DNA of 64,000 nt from Symsagittifera roscoffensis (taxonomy: Eukaryota; Xenacoelomorpha; Acoela; Convolutidae), in NCBI RefSeq assembly GCF_963678635.1, contig NW_026971105.1, forward strand, positions 62,001 to 126,000, in the 5' to 3' direction. Position 1 is the stretch's first letter. Every line of letters begins with the position of its first letter. This document shows, in pieces, positions 1-11,328 of this stretch. A program made the translations under genes and the position numbers. Under the pieces are notes generated by a model. It was given only the letters and a program-made list of their open reading frames with translations. It was not told the origin of the DNA and made no database searches.

Positions 1-2930
1 CGAGCGCATTCTACAGCCACTGGCTCGTATCGGAAGGGGTCGATTTCGGGCGGTTCTCCGCTATAACAGGGTTGCTTCCTATTGCCAACCGCAACCTTTG
101 CCAAAAGCGGACTCACGTCTCCGCCGACAAGTGAATCATCGGTACGTCACTAACAATTGCCTTGCGGTTTTCGGCACAACCCTCGCGGTCAATGCAAAGG
201 GCCCGACAGTGTTGGCGCAAGTACTCTACATGGTACCTGATGCGGACTTCCTGCTCCAGTTGGTGATATTTCATTGATGCCTCAAACTGACCTCGTGTAT
301 CTTTTTTATTGCTGAATCGACGTTCCGGTCGTTTAAAACGACCTTCCCGTCCCGATATAACTTTTGGCGCCTGAAAATGAACTTGAAAGTGAGCTTCCCG
401 CTATGCTGCATTTAAGTTAGAGGAAGGACCTCTCGACCTCTTGGGTTACTCCTATGGTTCAAACTTATTTTGGACTTGACTGTTTGTTTACTTTTCTACT
501 TATCGTATTGACTAAGCTAACTTCATAGTACGCGCTCCCCATTAGCTTTACATATCATTCACATAAAACATTCATTAATATGGACTACCAAAACTCATTA
601 TAGTTTTGGTAGTCCATATTAATGATTGTATTATCTGAATGATGTGTAAAGCTAATGGGGAGCGCGTACTATGAAGTTAGCTTAGTCAATACGATAAGTA
701 GAAAAGTAAACAAACAGTCAAGTCCAAATTAAGTTTGAACCTTCAAAGATATAGTCCCTCCTATGGCAGAAAACGCAGGGGGAGTAAAATCGGCGGACCC
801 CCCCAAGTGGGAACTACAGTGGCTAGGTTTATGAAACTCATAGGACGGATACTAGAGATGATTTGACCCGGGCATGCAAAAATCCATAACCCTCGGATCC
901 CCTCGCCCCAAATGATAACGGTTCCCAGAAGTGCAATTGGCCCTATTAGAACTTGGTAACTAGCGGTCGGAAAGGAACCAAAATATAGTATGTTATAGAC
1001 TTAGTTGAGGGAAGCTTAAATTTGGAAAACCAGACCCCTCAGACCCCTACTTCCGGTTTTATGCCCTTTGCAAATATACCCCACCTCGACTCCGGGAGTC
1101 GTTTCTCGGACCCCACTGAACGCAGGAAGGTTGAACTTTGTGATAGCATAGGTAGCAACGAAGCACATCTTGTGCTGTAATTTGAACCAAATCCAGCGCC
1201 TGAACCGTAAGTTTTTAGCATTTTGGAAAACCACCCCTTAAAACCGTAGGCAATTTGCACAAAATAATGAGCGAGGACATTTTGATTTTATGGCGGCATC
1301 AGATTTTACAACTCACCCCTGAAAAAAGACCCCTGTGACTTAAACCCCTCCGGCGACTCCTTCCGGTGTTAATAGCCATTCCCCGGGAAAAATGATAATG
1401 GACCTTAAAAATGGGAAGTCTTAACGGGATATGGATGAAACTTGGTAGGTATGACCCCTATGAGATTATGAGATTCAAAACCTGAATGTGAAAGATTGAC
1501 CCCGAGTGACCCCGGGGTGACCTCAAATTGACCCTTTGGCAATTAGGAAAACCTCGGGCGTTTGTATGGAAAACCTCGGGATTAACACGGGAAAGAAGCT
1601 TTTTCATTCGACCTCAACCTTTGGGAATGAGAATCGATCACCATACTAATATTTGGGAGGGAACTTACCTGTTGGGGTTATAATTGAGAAGCCGAAGAAG
1701 ATATAGCTTAGACATTAAATAATTGAATTAGTGGAATCAATTGAAGTGAACTTGGTAAACATCGGGTTCAATCTAGCTTGGCCAATGCGCTATTAATAGA
1801 ATAGCAATCAGGATAAAAGACAAGTAGTCCCAGAGGGAATTGACAGTAACTGAGGCATAGAATGGGAAGTAGGTCTCCTACAAAACATGATTGAACGTGA
1901 TATTTACTTAGCTCCCCGGAGGTGCCTTTTTGGCACAATTCGACCCCCAATAAGCGAATTACGTTACCCTGATAGCTAGAAGGTCGGGATTGGAATAGAG
2001 TGTAGATCGGAATTTTAGATGCTTAGGATGAGTTAGCGACCCAGGAAAAGGGTCTTCCCCTACACCTGCGAGGTTGGAACGTTAATGGGATAATTAAATA
2101 AAAACCTTGGGAAGATTGGTTAATTAAACATAACTCGGTTTGGAGGTGAAATTGGACTTGATATTTGCACAATTTAGTTAGAGATGCCTATAATGAACTT
2201 GGAACTTAAGACTAGTGTCGTCAGGGGAAAAATTCAGTTAAGACCTTGTCAAAAGGGTACCAAAATAAATTTCAGGACTTGTAGGGACGGCATAACTCTA
2301 ACTATAACTAAAACTCAAATAGACAAACATCATAGAGAATAACAAGTAGCCTACCTTTAGGCAGAACAGGGATAATTACTTTTGAGAGTAGTTAGTTCTC
2401 GGTTAGCTTAAGACCGATTGAGCAAGTCGAGAAGAGTTGTTGGTCCGTGGAGGACACTATTGCTTGAAGCGAGGCTAGTTGTGTCTCATAGTTAGTTAGT
2501 TAATCTGGCTGATTAGGACCCGAGTTTTGGTACCGGGTGGAAGTATTTGTGTGAGTGAGTTGCACTCGAGAGTTGGTTATCGTTGGCGATTCTGGGATTA
2601 GGTCATGCGAGGACCGACGAACTAGTTAGCGAAGCGATTGAACGAAACGAGACGCGGGCTTTTTATAGAAGTAGTTAATAGTAGTTAGCTCATTAAGGGC
2701 ACTGTAAATTACTTTTTGTTTCCTCTCTGATTGAAGAAGAATTTACCTATTGAGCCCAAGATTTGCTGAACTAGCTAGAAGGAAAGAATAAAGCCGTAGA
2801 GAGCACTAACAAAAGGGGGTGTTGCGTAAACCATTGATCGGCCCATTTAGTCTGACCATCAACATAACCTTTTCGGGATTGTAGAACACCTAGTATTAGT
2901 TGGCGTTAGTGTCCCCCGCTAATACAAAGT
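1..2930. other. G+C-richer non-coding block, probably decayed repeat
   Basis: No reading frame of convincing length or recognisable protein is present on either strand. The stretch is visibly richer in G and C than the rest, with many GACCCC and ACCCCT words, and base composition drops abruptly near 2,930. Loosely similar phrases recur inside it (for example around 832 and 1,433, both with an ATGAAACT core), which suggests a decayed repetitive element. Family not recognised. Confidence 0.4.
456..741. repeat. long imperfect palindrome (hairpin)
   Basis: The left arm, about 456-594, and right arm, about 607-741, are reverse complements over roughly 135 bp, separated by about a dozen bases centred near 600. 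The arms differ at several positions and by small indels, so this is not a simple mirrored assembly error. It could be a foldback or MITE-type element, or two inverted element ends placed head to head. No target-site duplication was identified. Confidence 0.85.
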
Positions 2931-4948
2931 GAACAAAAAACTACATAAGGAAATTATTTACATGCAACTGCATTTTGTACTGTTCGAGTGGTTTTTCTAA
3001 TACCAATTTGGCGCATTCCGAGTTAGTATACCCCACATTTTTTGGTTTTCTGAGTGATGCTAAAGTGTCGCGCAAAGTGGCAATTTAAATGAGAGAAGCT
3101 AAATGAAGGAAGCTAAGCAACAATTATTAGTTGATATTGGGATATCAAACTGTAAGAATCATTGAAAATTGCTAGAAAATAGAGGACATTAGGAACCTAC
3201 AGGGTTTTGCCCTGATGTAATGCGGTCTTTTTTCCATTTCCTTGAAGAAATAATAAAGTTAGTTCGAGTCACCCAAATTTGCAAATTGTTCAAGTATCCA
3301 ATTTCTTCCAACCATTCAAAAAATGGGGCGGAACTTTGTATTTGGCTGAGTTTTTTATCATTTTAATTTTCCACGCAAAATTAGGTACCACAAATAGTCA
3401 TTGTAATGGGTCTAGTGATATATCATATTATAGCCCTTTCATTCATAAATCGAACGACCTTGTAAAATTTTCCAAGCAAAACTTTTCTTAGTGATGAGAA
3501 AATCCCGTTTGAATTTTTTGAATTTTTCTTTAATTTCCAGCAGGTATAGCGAGCAAATAGGTTTATTTATGTTGAAAATTAGGCGATTAACGACCGTTTA
3601 ATTGAGCCTAATTTAAGTTTTATATGTGTTAATTATTTTTGGAGTTTTTTTAACGCTAGTTTTTTGGAATCAGAAACTTCAAAGCTTTCAACAGAACTTG
3701 GAAAATTTTTTGGATGCTTTTGATTTTTTTCTCTTCTTTTTTCTAAGAAAATCTCGTTCAATTGTTTAATTTACTATCACTGTCGAAACTGCTTGAAAAT
3801 TAATTTAGTAATTTTTTGTTCAGATCTTTTCCTCACACCACGAAGAAAAAAAACACTCAATTTGAAACAGCACATTTTTTGACACTATGCTCGAACATTC
3901 TCTGCTCCTTCCAAAGCAACCGGCTGACCTCGTTTCATTTTTTATATTTTTTTACTTAAAATTAAAATGAACGGTGATTTTCTGTTGCTTTCTTTCATTT
4001 AATATATTTTTATTACGCTTTGAAAAATAAAATAAAAACTCCATAACAGTTTTGAATTAGGAAATGTTCCCATTAATTGAGCTCATTTGTGCCGCAACTG
4101 CTTATGCGGCCGGCATTTGTCAGAAATTGGCTGAAGCTTTAGATTTGGGTGTTTTACTGTTTTGGGTGTTTTTGTGATTTGGGTGTTTTAATGAATGAGG
4201 GATCATATCAAAACCTTCAGATGTTACTTGAGGAAGCTGGAAAATTCCAAAAAAATGGGGTCTGAACGTTTTTTGTGACTAATCCAACTGCTGATTTTTT
4301 TATCGGACAAAAATTAAAAATGGTTGTTTTTCTTCGGTTTTTTAGAGCGAAAAAATCTCACAATTAATAGATTAAAATCTCATAGAAACTGAGATTATTT
4401 AAGAAACAATTAATCTAAGTTTCTTGCTTTGCAGGCGGTTTCTCTGGTTTTGATTATCTAAAGCTTACTGATTTGAAAGAATACGTTGTTGAATTTTTCA
4501 AAATAATCTTACCACTTTTAATTCAAACTTTTATCCGAGCGCTTCTAAATCACTAAAATTAGTCCATGAAAAATTTCTGCGCTCGCAAAGAAAAAACACT
4601 CGAAAGGTCTGTTTTTGTTTTATTTTTCATTTTTTGTACACCTCGCCTCTCAACATTGCACAAATTGGCAGACAAACCGCCTTCAAAAAAGTCCCGGTGG
4701 AAAAGCCAACAATTAAAATCGTAAAATAACGCCAAATGTAAGAACTCAACCTGTTTTGAAGTGATCGAGTTTCTCGGTCGTCTTTGTTTTAATTTGCCTG
4801 AAAATGGATTCCAAGTATCAATTTTTCCCATATCAAATCAAATGCAATAAAAAACTACCTTTTGTCGCATCGATTTATAAAGATTTTCTCGATTATATCA
4901 AGAAAAAATCCATGTATACTTTAAACATTAGCACAGATCTGTTTTCAG
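2931..4948. other. AT-rich non-coding stretch
   Basis: Low-complexity AT-rich DNA with many T and A runs. Open frames here are short and lack start codons or family resemblance. It lies downstream of the 3' end of the sulfotransferase gene, so part of 4,500-4,948 may be its 3' UTR. No polyadenylation site could be chosen with confidence. Confidence 0.4.
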
Positions 4949-5524
4949 TTAGAAAAAATGTTTATATTTTGACAATTCCTTCAACCATATTGATGCAAGT
5001 TCCTTCCTGAACGTTTGACTATTGTTTTTTCGCAACACATCATTGTAAGAGCTGTGTAATTTCATAGTCGCACCATCAAGCGCAAATGGCAAGCACTTCA
5101 AAGCTAAGTCGTCATCTTGTCGCATTTTTTCGAAGTCAAACGTGAAAAGTGTTCGGCTAACTGGATCACTGCTTTGAGAACTTTGGATTCCACAATCATT
5201 CGCTAGTTTTTGATTTTCGTCTGCCAGTTCTTCAAGCTCTTGTTCACAGTTGCGAGTTGAACACATTTCACGCTGGATGTGATCAAACGTTTTTTCAAAC
5301 TTGGCCGCCGCGTAGTCAAAAAACCAACTCTTGTCTTTATGGTAACTTAACAACACTGACATATTTTGTGAAGACATTTGTAAGTTGGATGAAGTGTCTT
5401 TCATTTTCAAATAAGCAAAATCAGATAAAGGCAAGCATGTCATTTTGTGGAGAACAACTATTCCCTGGTCGAATCTTTCAACCGGAATAATCAGGTCGAA
5501 AAAATTGCGACAAAATTGCGACAA
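4949..5524 (-). CDS. Gal3ST-like sulfotransferase, C-terminal exon
   Basis: About 190 codons, open to a stop at 4,949. Family knowledge: galactose-3-O-sulfotransferases (Golgi enzymes moving sulfate from PAPS to galactose) carry a late motif in which an acidic residue and FDES-like box precede a leucine-rich stretch. Here VERFDQGIVVL followed by CLPLSDFAYLKMK fits that place. The later charged helix (FEKTFDHIQREM, then ELEELADENQKLANDC) matches the usual C-terminal helix of the family. The exon probably starts just after a TAG acceptor at about 5,525, because an in-frame stop sits directly upstream. It pairs with the N-terminal exon at 7,961-8,488 on the same strand. A short middle segment of the domain is not accounted for, so another exon should lie between 5,525 and 7,960. 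Confidence 0.6.
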   Translation of the reverse strand: MSQFCRNFFDLIIPVERFDQGIVVLHKMTCLPLSDFAYLKMKDTSSNLQMSSQNMSVLLSYHKDKSWFFDYAAAKFEKTFDHIQREMCSTRNCEQELEELADENQKLANDCGIQSSQSSDPVSRTLFTFDFEKMRQDDDLALKCLPFALDGATMKLHSSYNDVLRKNNSQTFRKELASIWLKELSKYKHFF

Positions 5525-5939
5525 CTAGCGAACATCGTCAACTTAAAGTCAAATATTGAAAAGGGAGACTTTTGTTGAAACTTTTGTGTTGAATTATTCG
5601 TCAATTTACAGATTCCAGTGGGTTTTATAAAACAGTTTTACGTACAATGCTAAATTTTAAAAGCTATTTTCTGCCAAAAATACCAGCTTTTACACGAAAT
5701 TGGTTGCGTGATAAACCCTTCAACCTTGAAATGGGCAACTTATTTTTCTTATTCTTACATAACCACCAAGACGACAACCCGAGATGATATATCATAGATA
5801 AAGTGTTTCATCAATACATTTGAACAGCCCACCATGCAACCATATACCTCAGAATCCCCCAAATATGCTAATTAATTGTAAAGCATATTCAAAAAAAAAA
5901 CGCAGAGGATCTATCAGTACCCGCACCCAAATTTAGGCG

Positions 5940-6180
5940 TAAATAATCGATTATAACTGATTATTATGATGATTTTTTGACAATTATATTCGATTAAATT
6001 TACCAAAATTAGGTCTTTAAATGATTTATAATTGATTATATTCGTGAAATTTTCCAAGAGATTATAATCTGTTATAATCGATTATAATTGATTATATTTG
6101 ATTATAGTTCTTACTAAAAACCCTTAAAATCAATTATAATCGATTATAATCGATTATAATCTCTTATTTTGCCAAAATTT
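5940..6180. repeat. palindromic TAATCGATTA repeat cluster
   Basis: Dense, degenerate runs of the self-complementary word ATTATAATCGATTATAAT and one-base variants. The same word clusters recur at 6,665-6,920, 7,500-7,715, 26,590-27,030, inside both 1,458-bp units and throughout 51,460-54,357. Confidence 0.7.
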
Positions 6181-6664
6181 TCTTATATTCGAATATATCT
6201 TATGGGTTATTTCAATCAATCATTGGTTTTCCGAATCAATCATGAAACTAAAGTATTTTGCTGATGTTTTGGAGTTTAACAGTCCTGTTGAGGATAGTCC
6301 ATTTGTAGTATCTCCCCACATTCCAGCCTGAGTTATCTTGTTGAGCCAAGGTTCTTTTTCGATTCAAGGCCGTTTTTTTTGCGTCTAAAACTTTCACGTG
6401 GTACCACTTTTGAAGCCGAAATTGGCCAGGCTGTGGTAGACCTGAAGCTAGAGGTCAATTGAGAGCTCGTCCTCTCACACTATCATTGCCATGGCATTGT
6501 GTGGAAAACACGATTTAACGATTTCAGATTGAACACTTACCACTATGCTTAGTGCTAATTGCTTGTTTAAGTCATCCAATGGTTGAAAGACTAATCTTAA
6601 AAGTTGCATCCTAAAGGTTGAAAGAAGAATCTAGCCGCGTTCAAAATTCCCGCATTCAGTAAAA

Positions 6665-6920
6665 CGAGACAATCATCGATTATATTATAATTATAATCAT
6701 ACTTTTAGCAAAACTAGAAATATTATTTGCGCCAATTTTAGATGTTTAAACGATTTATAATCCATTATAATGATAATATTTTAGTGACATTTTAATAAAT
6801 TATAATCAATCATAATTGATTATAATTTTTCGAAAATCTCTCACAATCTAATATAATAGATTCTAATCCCTTTTTCTATCAAAATTTTATCTCACAAAAA
6901 AAACAATTATAATGGATTAT
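6665..6920. repeat. palindromic TAATCGATTA repeat cluster
   Basis: Second cluster of the GATTATAATC-type words inside the probable intron, more degenerate than the first. Confidence 0.6.
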
Positions 6921-6983
6921 AATTTAACTATTCTGCATGAAAACACAGGAAAAATCAGATATAATGTAACTTAAAGCTATAAT

Positions 6984-7403
6984 CAGGGCCGATCTAGGAC
7001 TTTCTCGGGGGAGGGGGGGGGGGGCGGATTTTCAAAAAATTTCAAAAGTTTTATCGACCTTTTTTTAGGTTGACGAAAATGATTTTCTGAGCTCTCCTAT
7101 TCCCTATAAACTATAAAGACCCCATTTTGGAGGTCTTTAGAGTACCACAACTATAAAGACCCCATTTTGATCAAATTTTCTGCGCCGCAGGCAAAATTAT
7201 GAAAAAACAGGCCGACGAAGGCGTTTTAGACAGTTTTTGGGAAACTTTGATCTAAAAACCGCGTTTTTTGGCGCACTCTCCCACATAAAAATTAGAATAT
7301 ATATTCGCCAAAGGCGCCTTTAAAAATTTCTTGGGCTTCGTCACCAAAAATGAATATCTGAAGATAGTTCAAAAAGAAATACCTCAGCTTAAAACCGACC
7401 CTG
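6984..7403 (+). mobile_element. hAT-like non-autonomous element (MITE), copy 1
   Basis: The left end reads CAGGGCCGATCTAGGAC; the right end read in reverse complement is CAGGGTCGGTTTTAAGC. These are related terminal inverted repeats beginning CAG, as in hAT elements. The flanks GCTATAAT (6,976-6,983) and GCTATGAG (7,404-7,411) match at six of eight positions, an eroded 8-bp target duplication. A 12-G tract follows the left end. There is no coding capacity. Homologous to the copies at 10,898 and 13,816 (the latter inverted). Confidence 0.65.
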
Positions 7404-7499
7404 GCTATGAGTACAAAATTACAGTTTCTTTTAGTTGGTAATCAACTGAAAAGCACACAAAACACAACAAAAATAAAACGAAATGAATCGATGACAATT

Positions 7500-7715
7500 G
7501 TTGATTAATAATGGATTTTAATCAATTATAATGGAATGTAAACCAATAAAATTTGTGAGAATTTTTTTTAAATAATCAATTATACTTGATTATAGACGAT
7601 TATAATGATTTTTATTGGTTCGAAAAAGAGTAATCTTACAATCCATTTTAATCGATTAGAATCAATTCTTTTTGAGATCTATGGAGACTGACAATAAAAA
7701 CCCATTATAATCTAT
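7500..7715. repeat. palindromic AT repeat cluster
   Basis: Third cluster of TTATAATGG and GATTATAATG-like words within the probable intron; degenerate. Confidence 0.5.
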
Positions 7716-7960
7716 TGTTTTTTCTTTTTACTGAGTGCGAGTTGCTTCGTTTTGTTAAAACGATCGATACTGAGCTGTAACGATGATTACAGTACCTCAT
7801 AAGTTAGTTCATTTAAAATTCATTTAACATCAATAATTTTCTCAATTTTTCATTTAACTTTTTTAGCAAAAAATATAAAAATTTAAGTGACGTGAAATTG
7901 ATAATTGAATTTCTGAAATTACGCTCTAAACAACAAATTTTTCGACGAAGTAGTCAAAAC

Positions 7961-8488
7961 TTAAAAAAAACTGTGGAATCTGAAATTGACTTTTTCTGGG
8001 TTGGCTTTTGCAGCTGATAAATAACCTTCATAAGTCCGATCGAAGTTCTCGGGTATATAATGTGTAATTAAATTTTTGAATTTGATGAGCGAAAAAAGTT
8101 GGTCACGTGGATTTCGAACTGAAGATAACCAAATAAATTGATCCTTCGGAAAAATCCTTTTGAATTGATCTACAGAGGTCAAACTATAGTGCTCTGAAAA
8201 GTATCCGTGCCTTTTCCTTTCTTCTTTAATTTCATTGGGGCGCACGTACTCGTATTTGTGATAAAGCATCGAAATTTTTGTTATTATAGAATTGATTGTG
8301 CTGCCAGCTACTTTCACATTTTTTGAGAACATAATCTTTTGCCGTCCGTCTAAACACTCACATTGATTGTCCATGGGAAGCGCCGAGAAACGCGAAATAT
8401 GCTCAAAATAGTTCGTCAAGTTCAATAAACTTTGTCTCGTGAACAAAGATAGACAAACTAGAAACACTAAAAACGATATCAGCCACAC
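7961..8488 (-). CDS. Gal3ST-like sulfotransferase, N-terminal exon
   Basis: Open for about 175 codons. A hydrophobic segment (about residues 2-20, rich in L, V and F) would be the signal anchor of a type II Golgi membrane protein. The 5'-PAPS-binding loop is visible as NVKVAGSTINSI, where family members have a KTHKTAGST-like loop. The 3'-phosphate-binding motif is SVRNPRDQLFSLI, where the family has a L-R-D/N-P box. The exon runs to an in-frame stop at 7,961, so the true donor lies a little earlier. The first codon of the open frame is GTG with a stop just upstream and no in-frame ATG. The real start is therefore probably in an upstream exon, and a TTTTTAG acceptor-like site lies within the first 20 codons. 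The C-terminal half is at 4,949-5,524. Confidence 0.6.
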   Translation of the reverse strand: MWLISFLVFLVCLSLFTRQSLLNLTNYFEHISRFSALPMDNQCECLDGRQKIMFSKNVKVAGSTINSIITKISMLYHKYEYVRPNEIKEERKRHGYFSEHYSLTSVDQFKRIFPKDQFIWLSSVRNPRDQLFSLIKFKNLITHYIPENFDRTYEGYLSAAKANPEKVNFRFHSFF

Positions 8489-9512
8489 ATATTATTTGAG
8501 CTTCATTTTTATTGAGATTGATTATCAAAAAAAAGTTGGAAACTGTCAAATTTGTTACACAGATTTTCGTTCATGCTGTTTTTATCACGACATCAAACAT
8601 CAGATAGATGGATACGTGTCAATAAAAAACTGTGCAACTCTCCTTGTTGTCGATTTTACAGTAGGTGAAAAACAAAAACAGGAAAGAGATTAGAAAAAAG
8701 AATGACTATTAAACACACTCGGGAAGCCGGACTTTTATTCAAGTTTTGGTTGAAACCGCATGGATTTTTTAAGGGATTATTTATTTCATCTGCAACAGAC
8801 AGAAAAAAACTATTGTAAAAACAAAATTTCATGTAATTTCTTGTAATTTTTTGTAATTTATTAATTTCATATAATATCCACACGAACACAAAATTTTGGC
8901 GTTTTTTCATTATCATTCTTGAGAGTTGGATGACTTTTTCTTGAATGAACACTATGAACTTTTTAAAATTTCGCTTCTACTTTTCAATTTGACCAAAAAC
9001 TGATCAGCAAAGCTTTTCTTATGTGAGAAGAACAACTGGCTAACTGGCAATAATTTGATAAATAGATTGAATTACCCGAGTCGAGATGCTCACTTTTTGT
9101 TTCGACAGTCTCGACCGAAAAATGGTATGTTCCGACTAGCTTGACGGAAATTCGGTATGTTTCGACAATGCTCGACCCAAGCCAGATAAGTTTTGATCGT
9201 GCTCGACCAACAAAAAATGTGCTCGTCCGTGCTTAACGGACTTTGGGAAATTTTTGACTTCTCAACATCATGGATATCCAAAATTAAAATTGATAATTTT
9301 CGCTTTTTGTGTAACATCTTATGTTGTTTTTTCATCAGATAGAATTTATAAGGAGTATTTTTCATTTGAATGTATCGTTAAACTATTTATGAGCTAATTT
9401 TTCCATCTTTTGGATTACTGGCTTGCAATTTGAATCGAAAAGTTCGTTGATACTGAAAGAACATTTCTTTTGACTTTGAATTACCGCGGAACAATCAGTA
9501 CTTTTTGAAAGT
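8489..9512. other. no gene seen; degenerate TTCGAC-rich stretch at the end
   Basis: AT-rich DNA without a convincing gene. Between 9,080 and 9,240 several scattered GCTCGACC and TTTCGAC words resemble broken units of the 22-bp minisatellite that starts at 9,513. Confidence 0.4.
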
Positions 9513-9690
9513 GCTGGAAGTTTGTTTCGACCGTATTCGAAGTATGTTTCTCTCCTGCTCAAGATACGTTTCGAACTTGCTCGAAGTATGCTTCGACTAT
9601 GCTCGAGGAATGTTTCGACCGTGCTCGAGGTATGTTTTGACCGTGCTCGAGGTATGTTTTGACCGTGCTCGAGGTATGTTTCGAGATCGT
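9513..9690 (+). repeat. 22-bp minisatellite
   Basis: Units begin at 9,513, 9,535, 9,557, 9,579, 9,601, 9,623, 9,645 and 9,667, exactly 22 bp apart, with core GCTCGAGGTATGTTTTGACC. Units 6 and 7 are identical; the outer ones diverge. A last partial unit starts at 9,691 after a 2-bp slip. Because 22 is not a multiple of three, similar peptides appear in every frame; none should be read as a gene. Confidence 0.95.
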
Positions 9691-10013
9691 GCTCGACCCG
9701 AAACCCTGTCTCGACCATTTTTTTGGGTCGAGCACTGACATGTGCTTGAATTTGAAATTCGAAAAACAAAGTGAGCACATCGACCGGGGTAAGAGAATTG
9801 CATCTAAGCTAATATCCTTCATATCAACCATAATTCAAACTGAATTCCGAACTAAATCTAAAAAATTTTAATAAAAGTAGACAAATTTCTATTTTTTAAC
9901 TAGCCATTTTGACGGATTTAATTTAAATCTTCAAAATTTATCGTTCTTTTGATCTTAACTTTGAGCTAAGTTATTTTTGAGCTAAGTTATTTTACCTGTG
10001 ATATTTGTCGTGC
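9691..10013. other. nothing recognised
   Basis: AT-rich DNA between the minisatellite and a dispersed repeat; no coding signal seen. Confidence 0.3.
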
Positions 10014-10110
10014 AGTTAAGGGGGTTTAAAGGTTGCCATTTTGGCAAATTTGTGACAACTAACGCGCGACATATTTTGCGCTATTAACACGTAAGCGGAG
10101 CCTTATTCCG
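10014..10110 (+). repeat. dispersed repeat, GGTTGCCA...GCTATTAAC family
   Basis: Similar sequence recurs at about 15,645-15,745 and 20,265-20,365, each with a TTAAGGTTGCCA-like start and a GCTATTAACRCG core followed by GCGGAG. The two later copies lie inside the 4.6-kb duplication. Element type unknown. Confidence 0.6.
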
Positions 10111-10897
10111 TCTTCGATTTCAAAAAAAATCTGATATTAAAAAAAGGTTTTTGTTGGCTCCTCTCCTTCCTCCTCGGTCCACCTGCACTTTTTTATGACT
10201 AAATTTTCTGCTCCAATCATTACAAAAATTGCATGCGGGGTAGTTTGGCCAAAACAAGCATCTTTGGTCTGTATTCATAATTAGACTTGTAAAACCACTC
10301 ATTACACCATAAAAATGATGGTTTTGTGAGGTTTTGATGGTTTTGTGAGATGGTTTTGTGAGCCACTATTTTTTAAATCATTTTCCCCTACAGCTAGTAA
10401 GCTGCTTCGTTTATCTTTATTTATTCAACCAAAAATCATTGTTGCTTTGTTGGTTTGCATTCTCATTTTTAAATCTTTTTTTGATTCAAAATAAATTGGC
10501 CAAGTTTATCCGGTGGCTCGCCATTCAATTTGAAAGCCTATAAACATGACAAGCTTTGTCATCATATTACCTAGTACATTTTTATTCTTGGCCATTGGAT
10601 TTCGCAAAATTTTCATTTTGGCCGGACATTTTTTGCTGCTCGACAAGTTTGAATTGTCTTAAGTGCAGAAAAAATCGGGACAAAATAATAAGACTCGTAT
10701 CAATTTCTTTTTTATTTCCGTCTTAACTGAGTTGGATTTCATGAAATTATTTGCTTCAATTTCTGTTATAATTGTCTTCATTATTTGTTAAAAAAAGTGT
10801 CGAATTGTCGATATTTTTTCCATGTTACCTTGCAAAATTGTTTTAATTAAGAAAATGGATCCGATATTTCCAAACAGAAAAAACTGATTGCGCACTC
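10111..10897. other. no gene seen
   Basis: AT-rich stretch with short frames only. Ends at the 8-bp target duplication of the hAT-like element. Confidence 0.35.
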
Positions 10898-11328
10898 CAG
10901 GCGCGGGTCTAGGAATTTCTCGAGGGTGGGGGGCGGATTTTTAAAAAAATTTTGAAAATTTTGTCGGCCCCTTTTTTTTAGGTCGACCAAATTAATTTTT
11001 TGAAGTCTCCGAAACCACTATAAAGACCCTAATTTAACCAAATGTTTGCGCCGTAGACACATTTTTGGAAAAAGGTCAAGAACAGGCGTTTTTATGCACT
11101 TTTTGGAAAATTTCGACCAAAAACTCGCGTTTTTTCGCCGCGCGCTCCCCCCTCAAAATTATTATAGATTGGCGCCAAAGGCGCCTTTAGAAAAATTTTA
11201 AGGTCCATCAGCTAAAAATGGATATCTCAATATAGTACAAAAGGGGGGATCTTTGGGTCGGCAGGGGGTCGAAACCCTGAGGGGGGAGGAGCATCCGCCA
11301 TCCCCGCCCCCTCCTAAATCCGGTAGTG
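10898..11328 (+). mobile_element. hAT-like MITE, copy 2, with perfect 8-bp target duplication
   Basis: The left end is CAGGCGCGGGTCTAGGA and the right end in reverse complement is CACTACCGGATTTAGGA, matching at about 11 of 17 positions. GCGCACTC flanks it on both sides (10,890-10,897 and 11,329-11,336), a perfect 8-bp target-site duplication as expected for hAT elements. Length 431 bp, no coding capacity. Near the right end a GGGTCGAAACCC palindrome resembles a pol III B box. Confidence 0.85.

Larger units (their letters stand above)
5525..7960 (-). other. probable long intron of the sulfotransferase gene
   Basis: It lies between the N- and C-terminal sulfotransferase exons. It contains three clusters of palindromic AT repeats and one hAT-like MITE. 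No middle exon could be picked out by eye, although about 60 residues of the expected domain are unassigned. Confidence 0.45.

Noticed and set aside
1016-1260. Two overlapping minus-strand frames of about 72 codons in the G+C-rich block
   Set aside because: No start context, no splice borders and no family resemblance; G+C-richer DNA has fewer chance stops.
9383-9871. Several overlapping open frames with repeated cysteine- and arginine-rich peptides on both strands
   Set aside because: They are produced by the 22-bp minisatellite, which reads open in many frames; no gene is implied.
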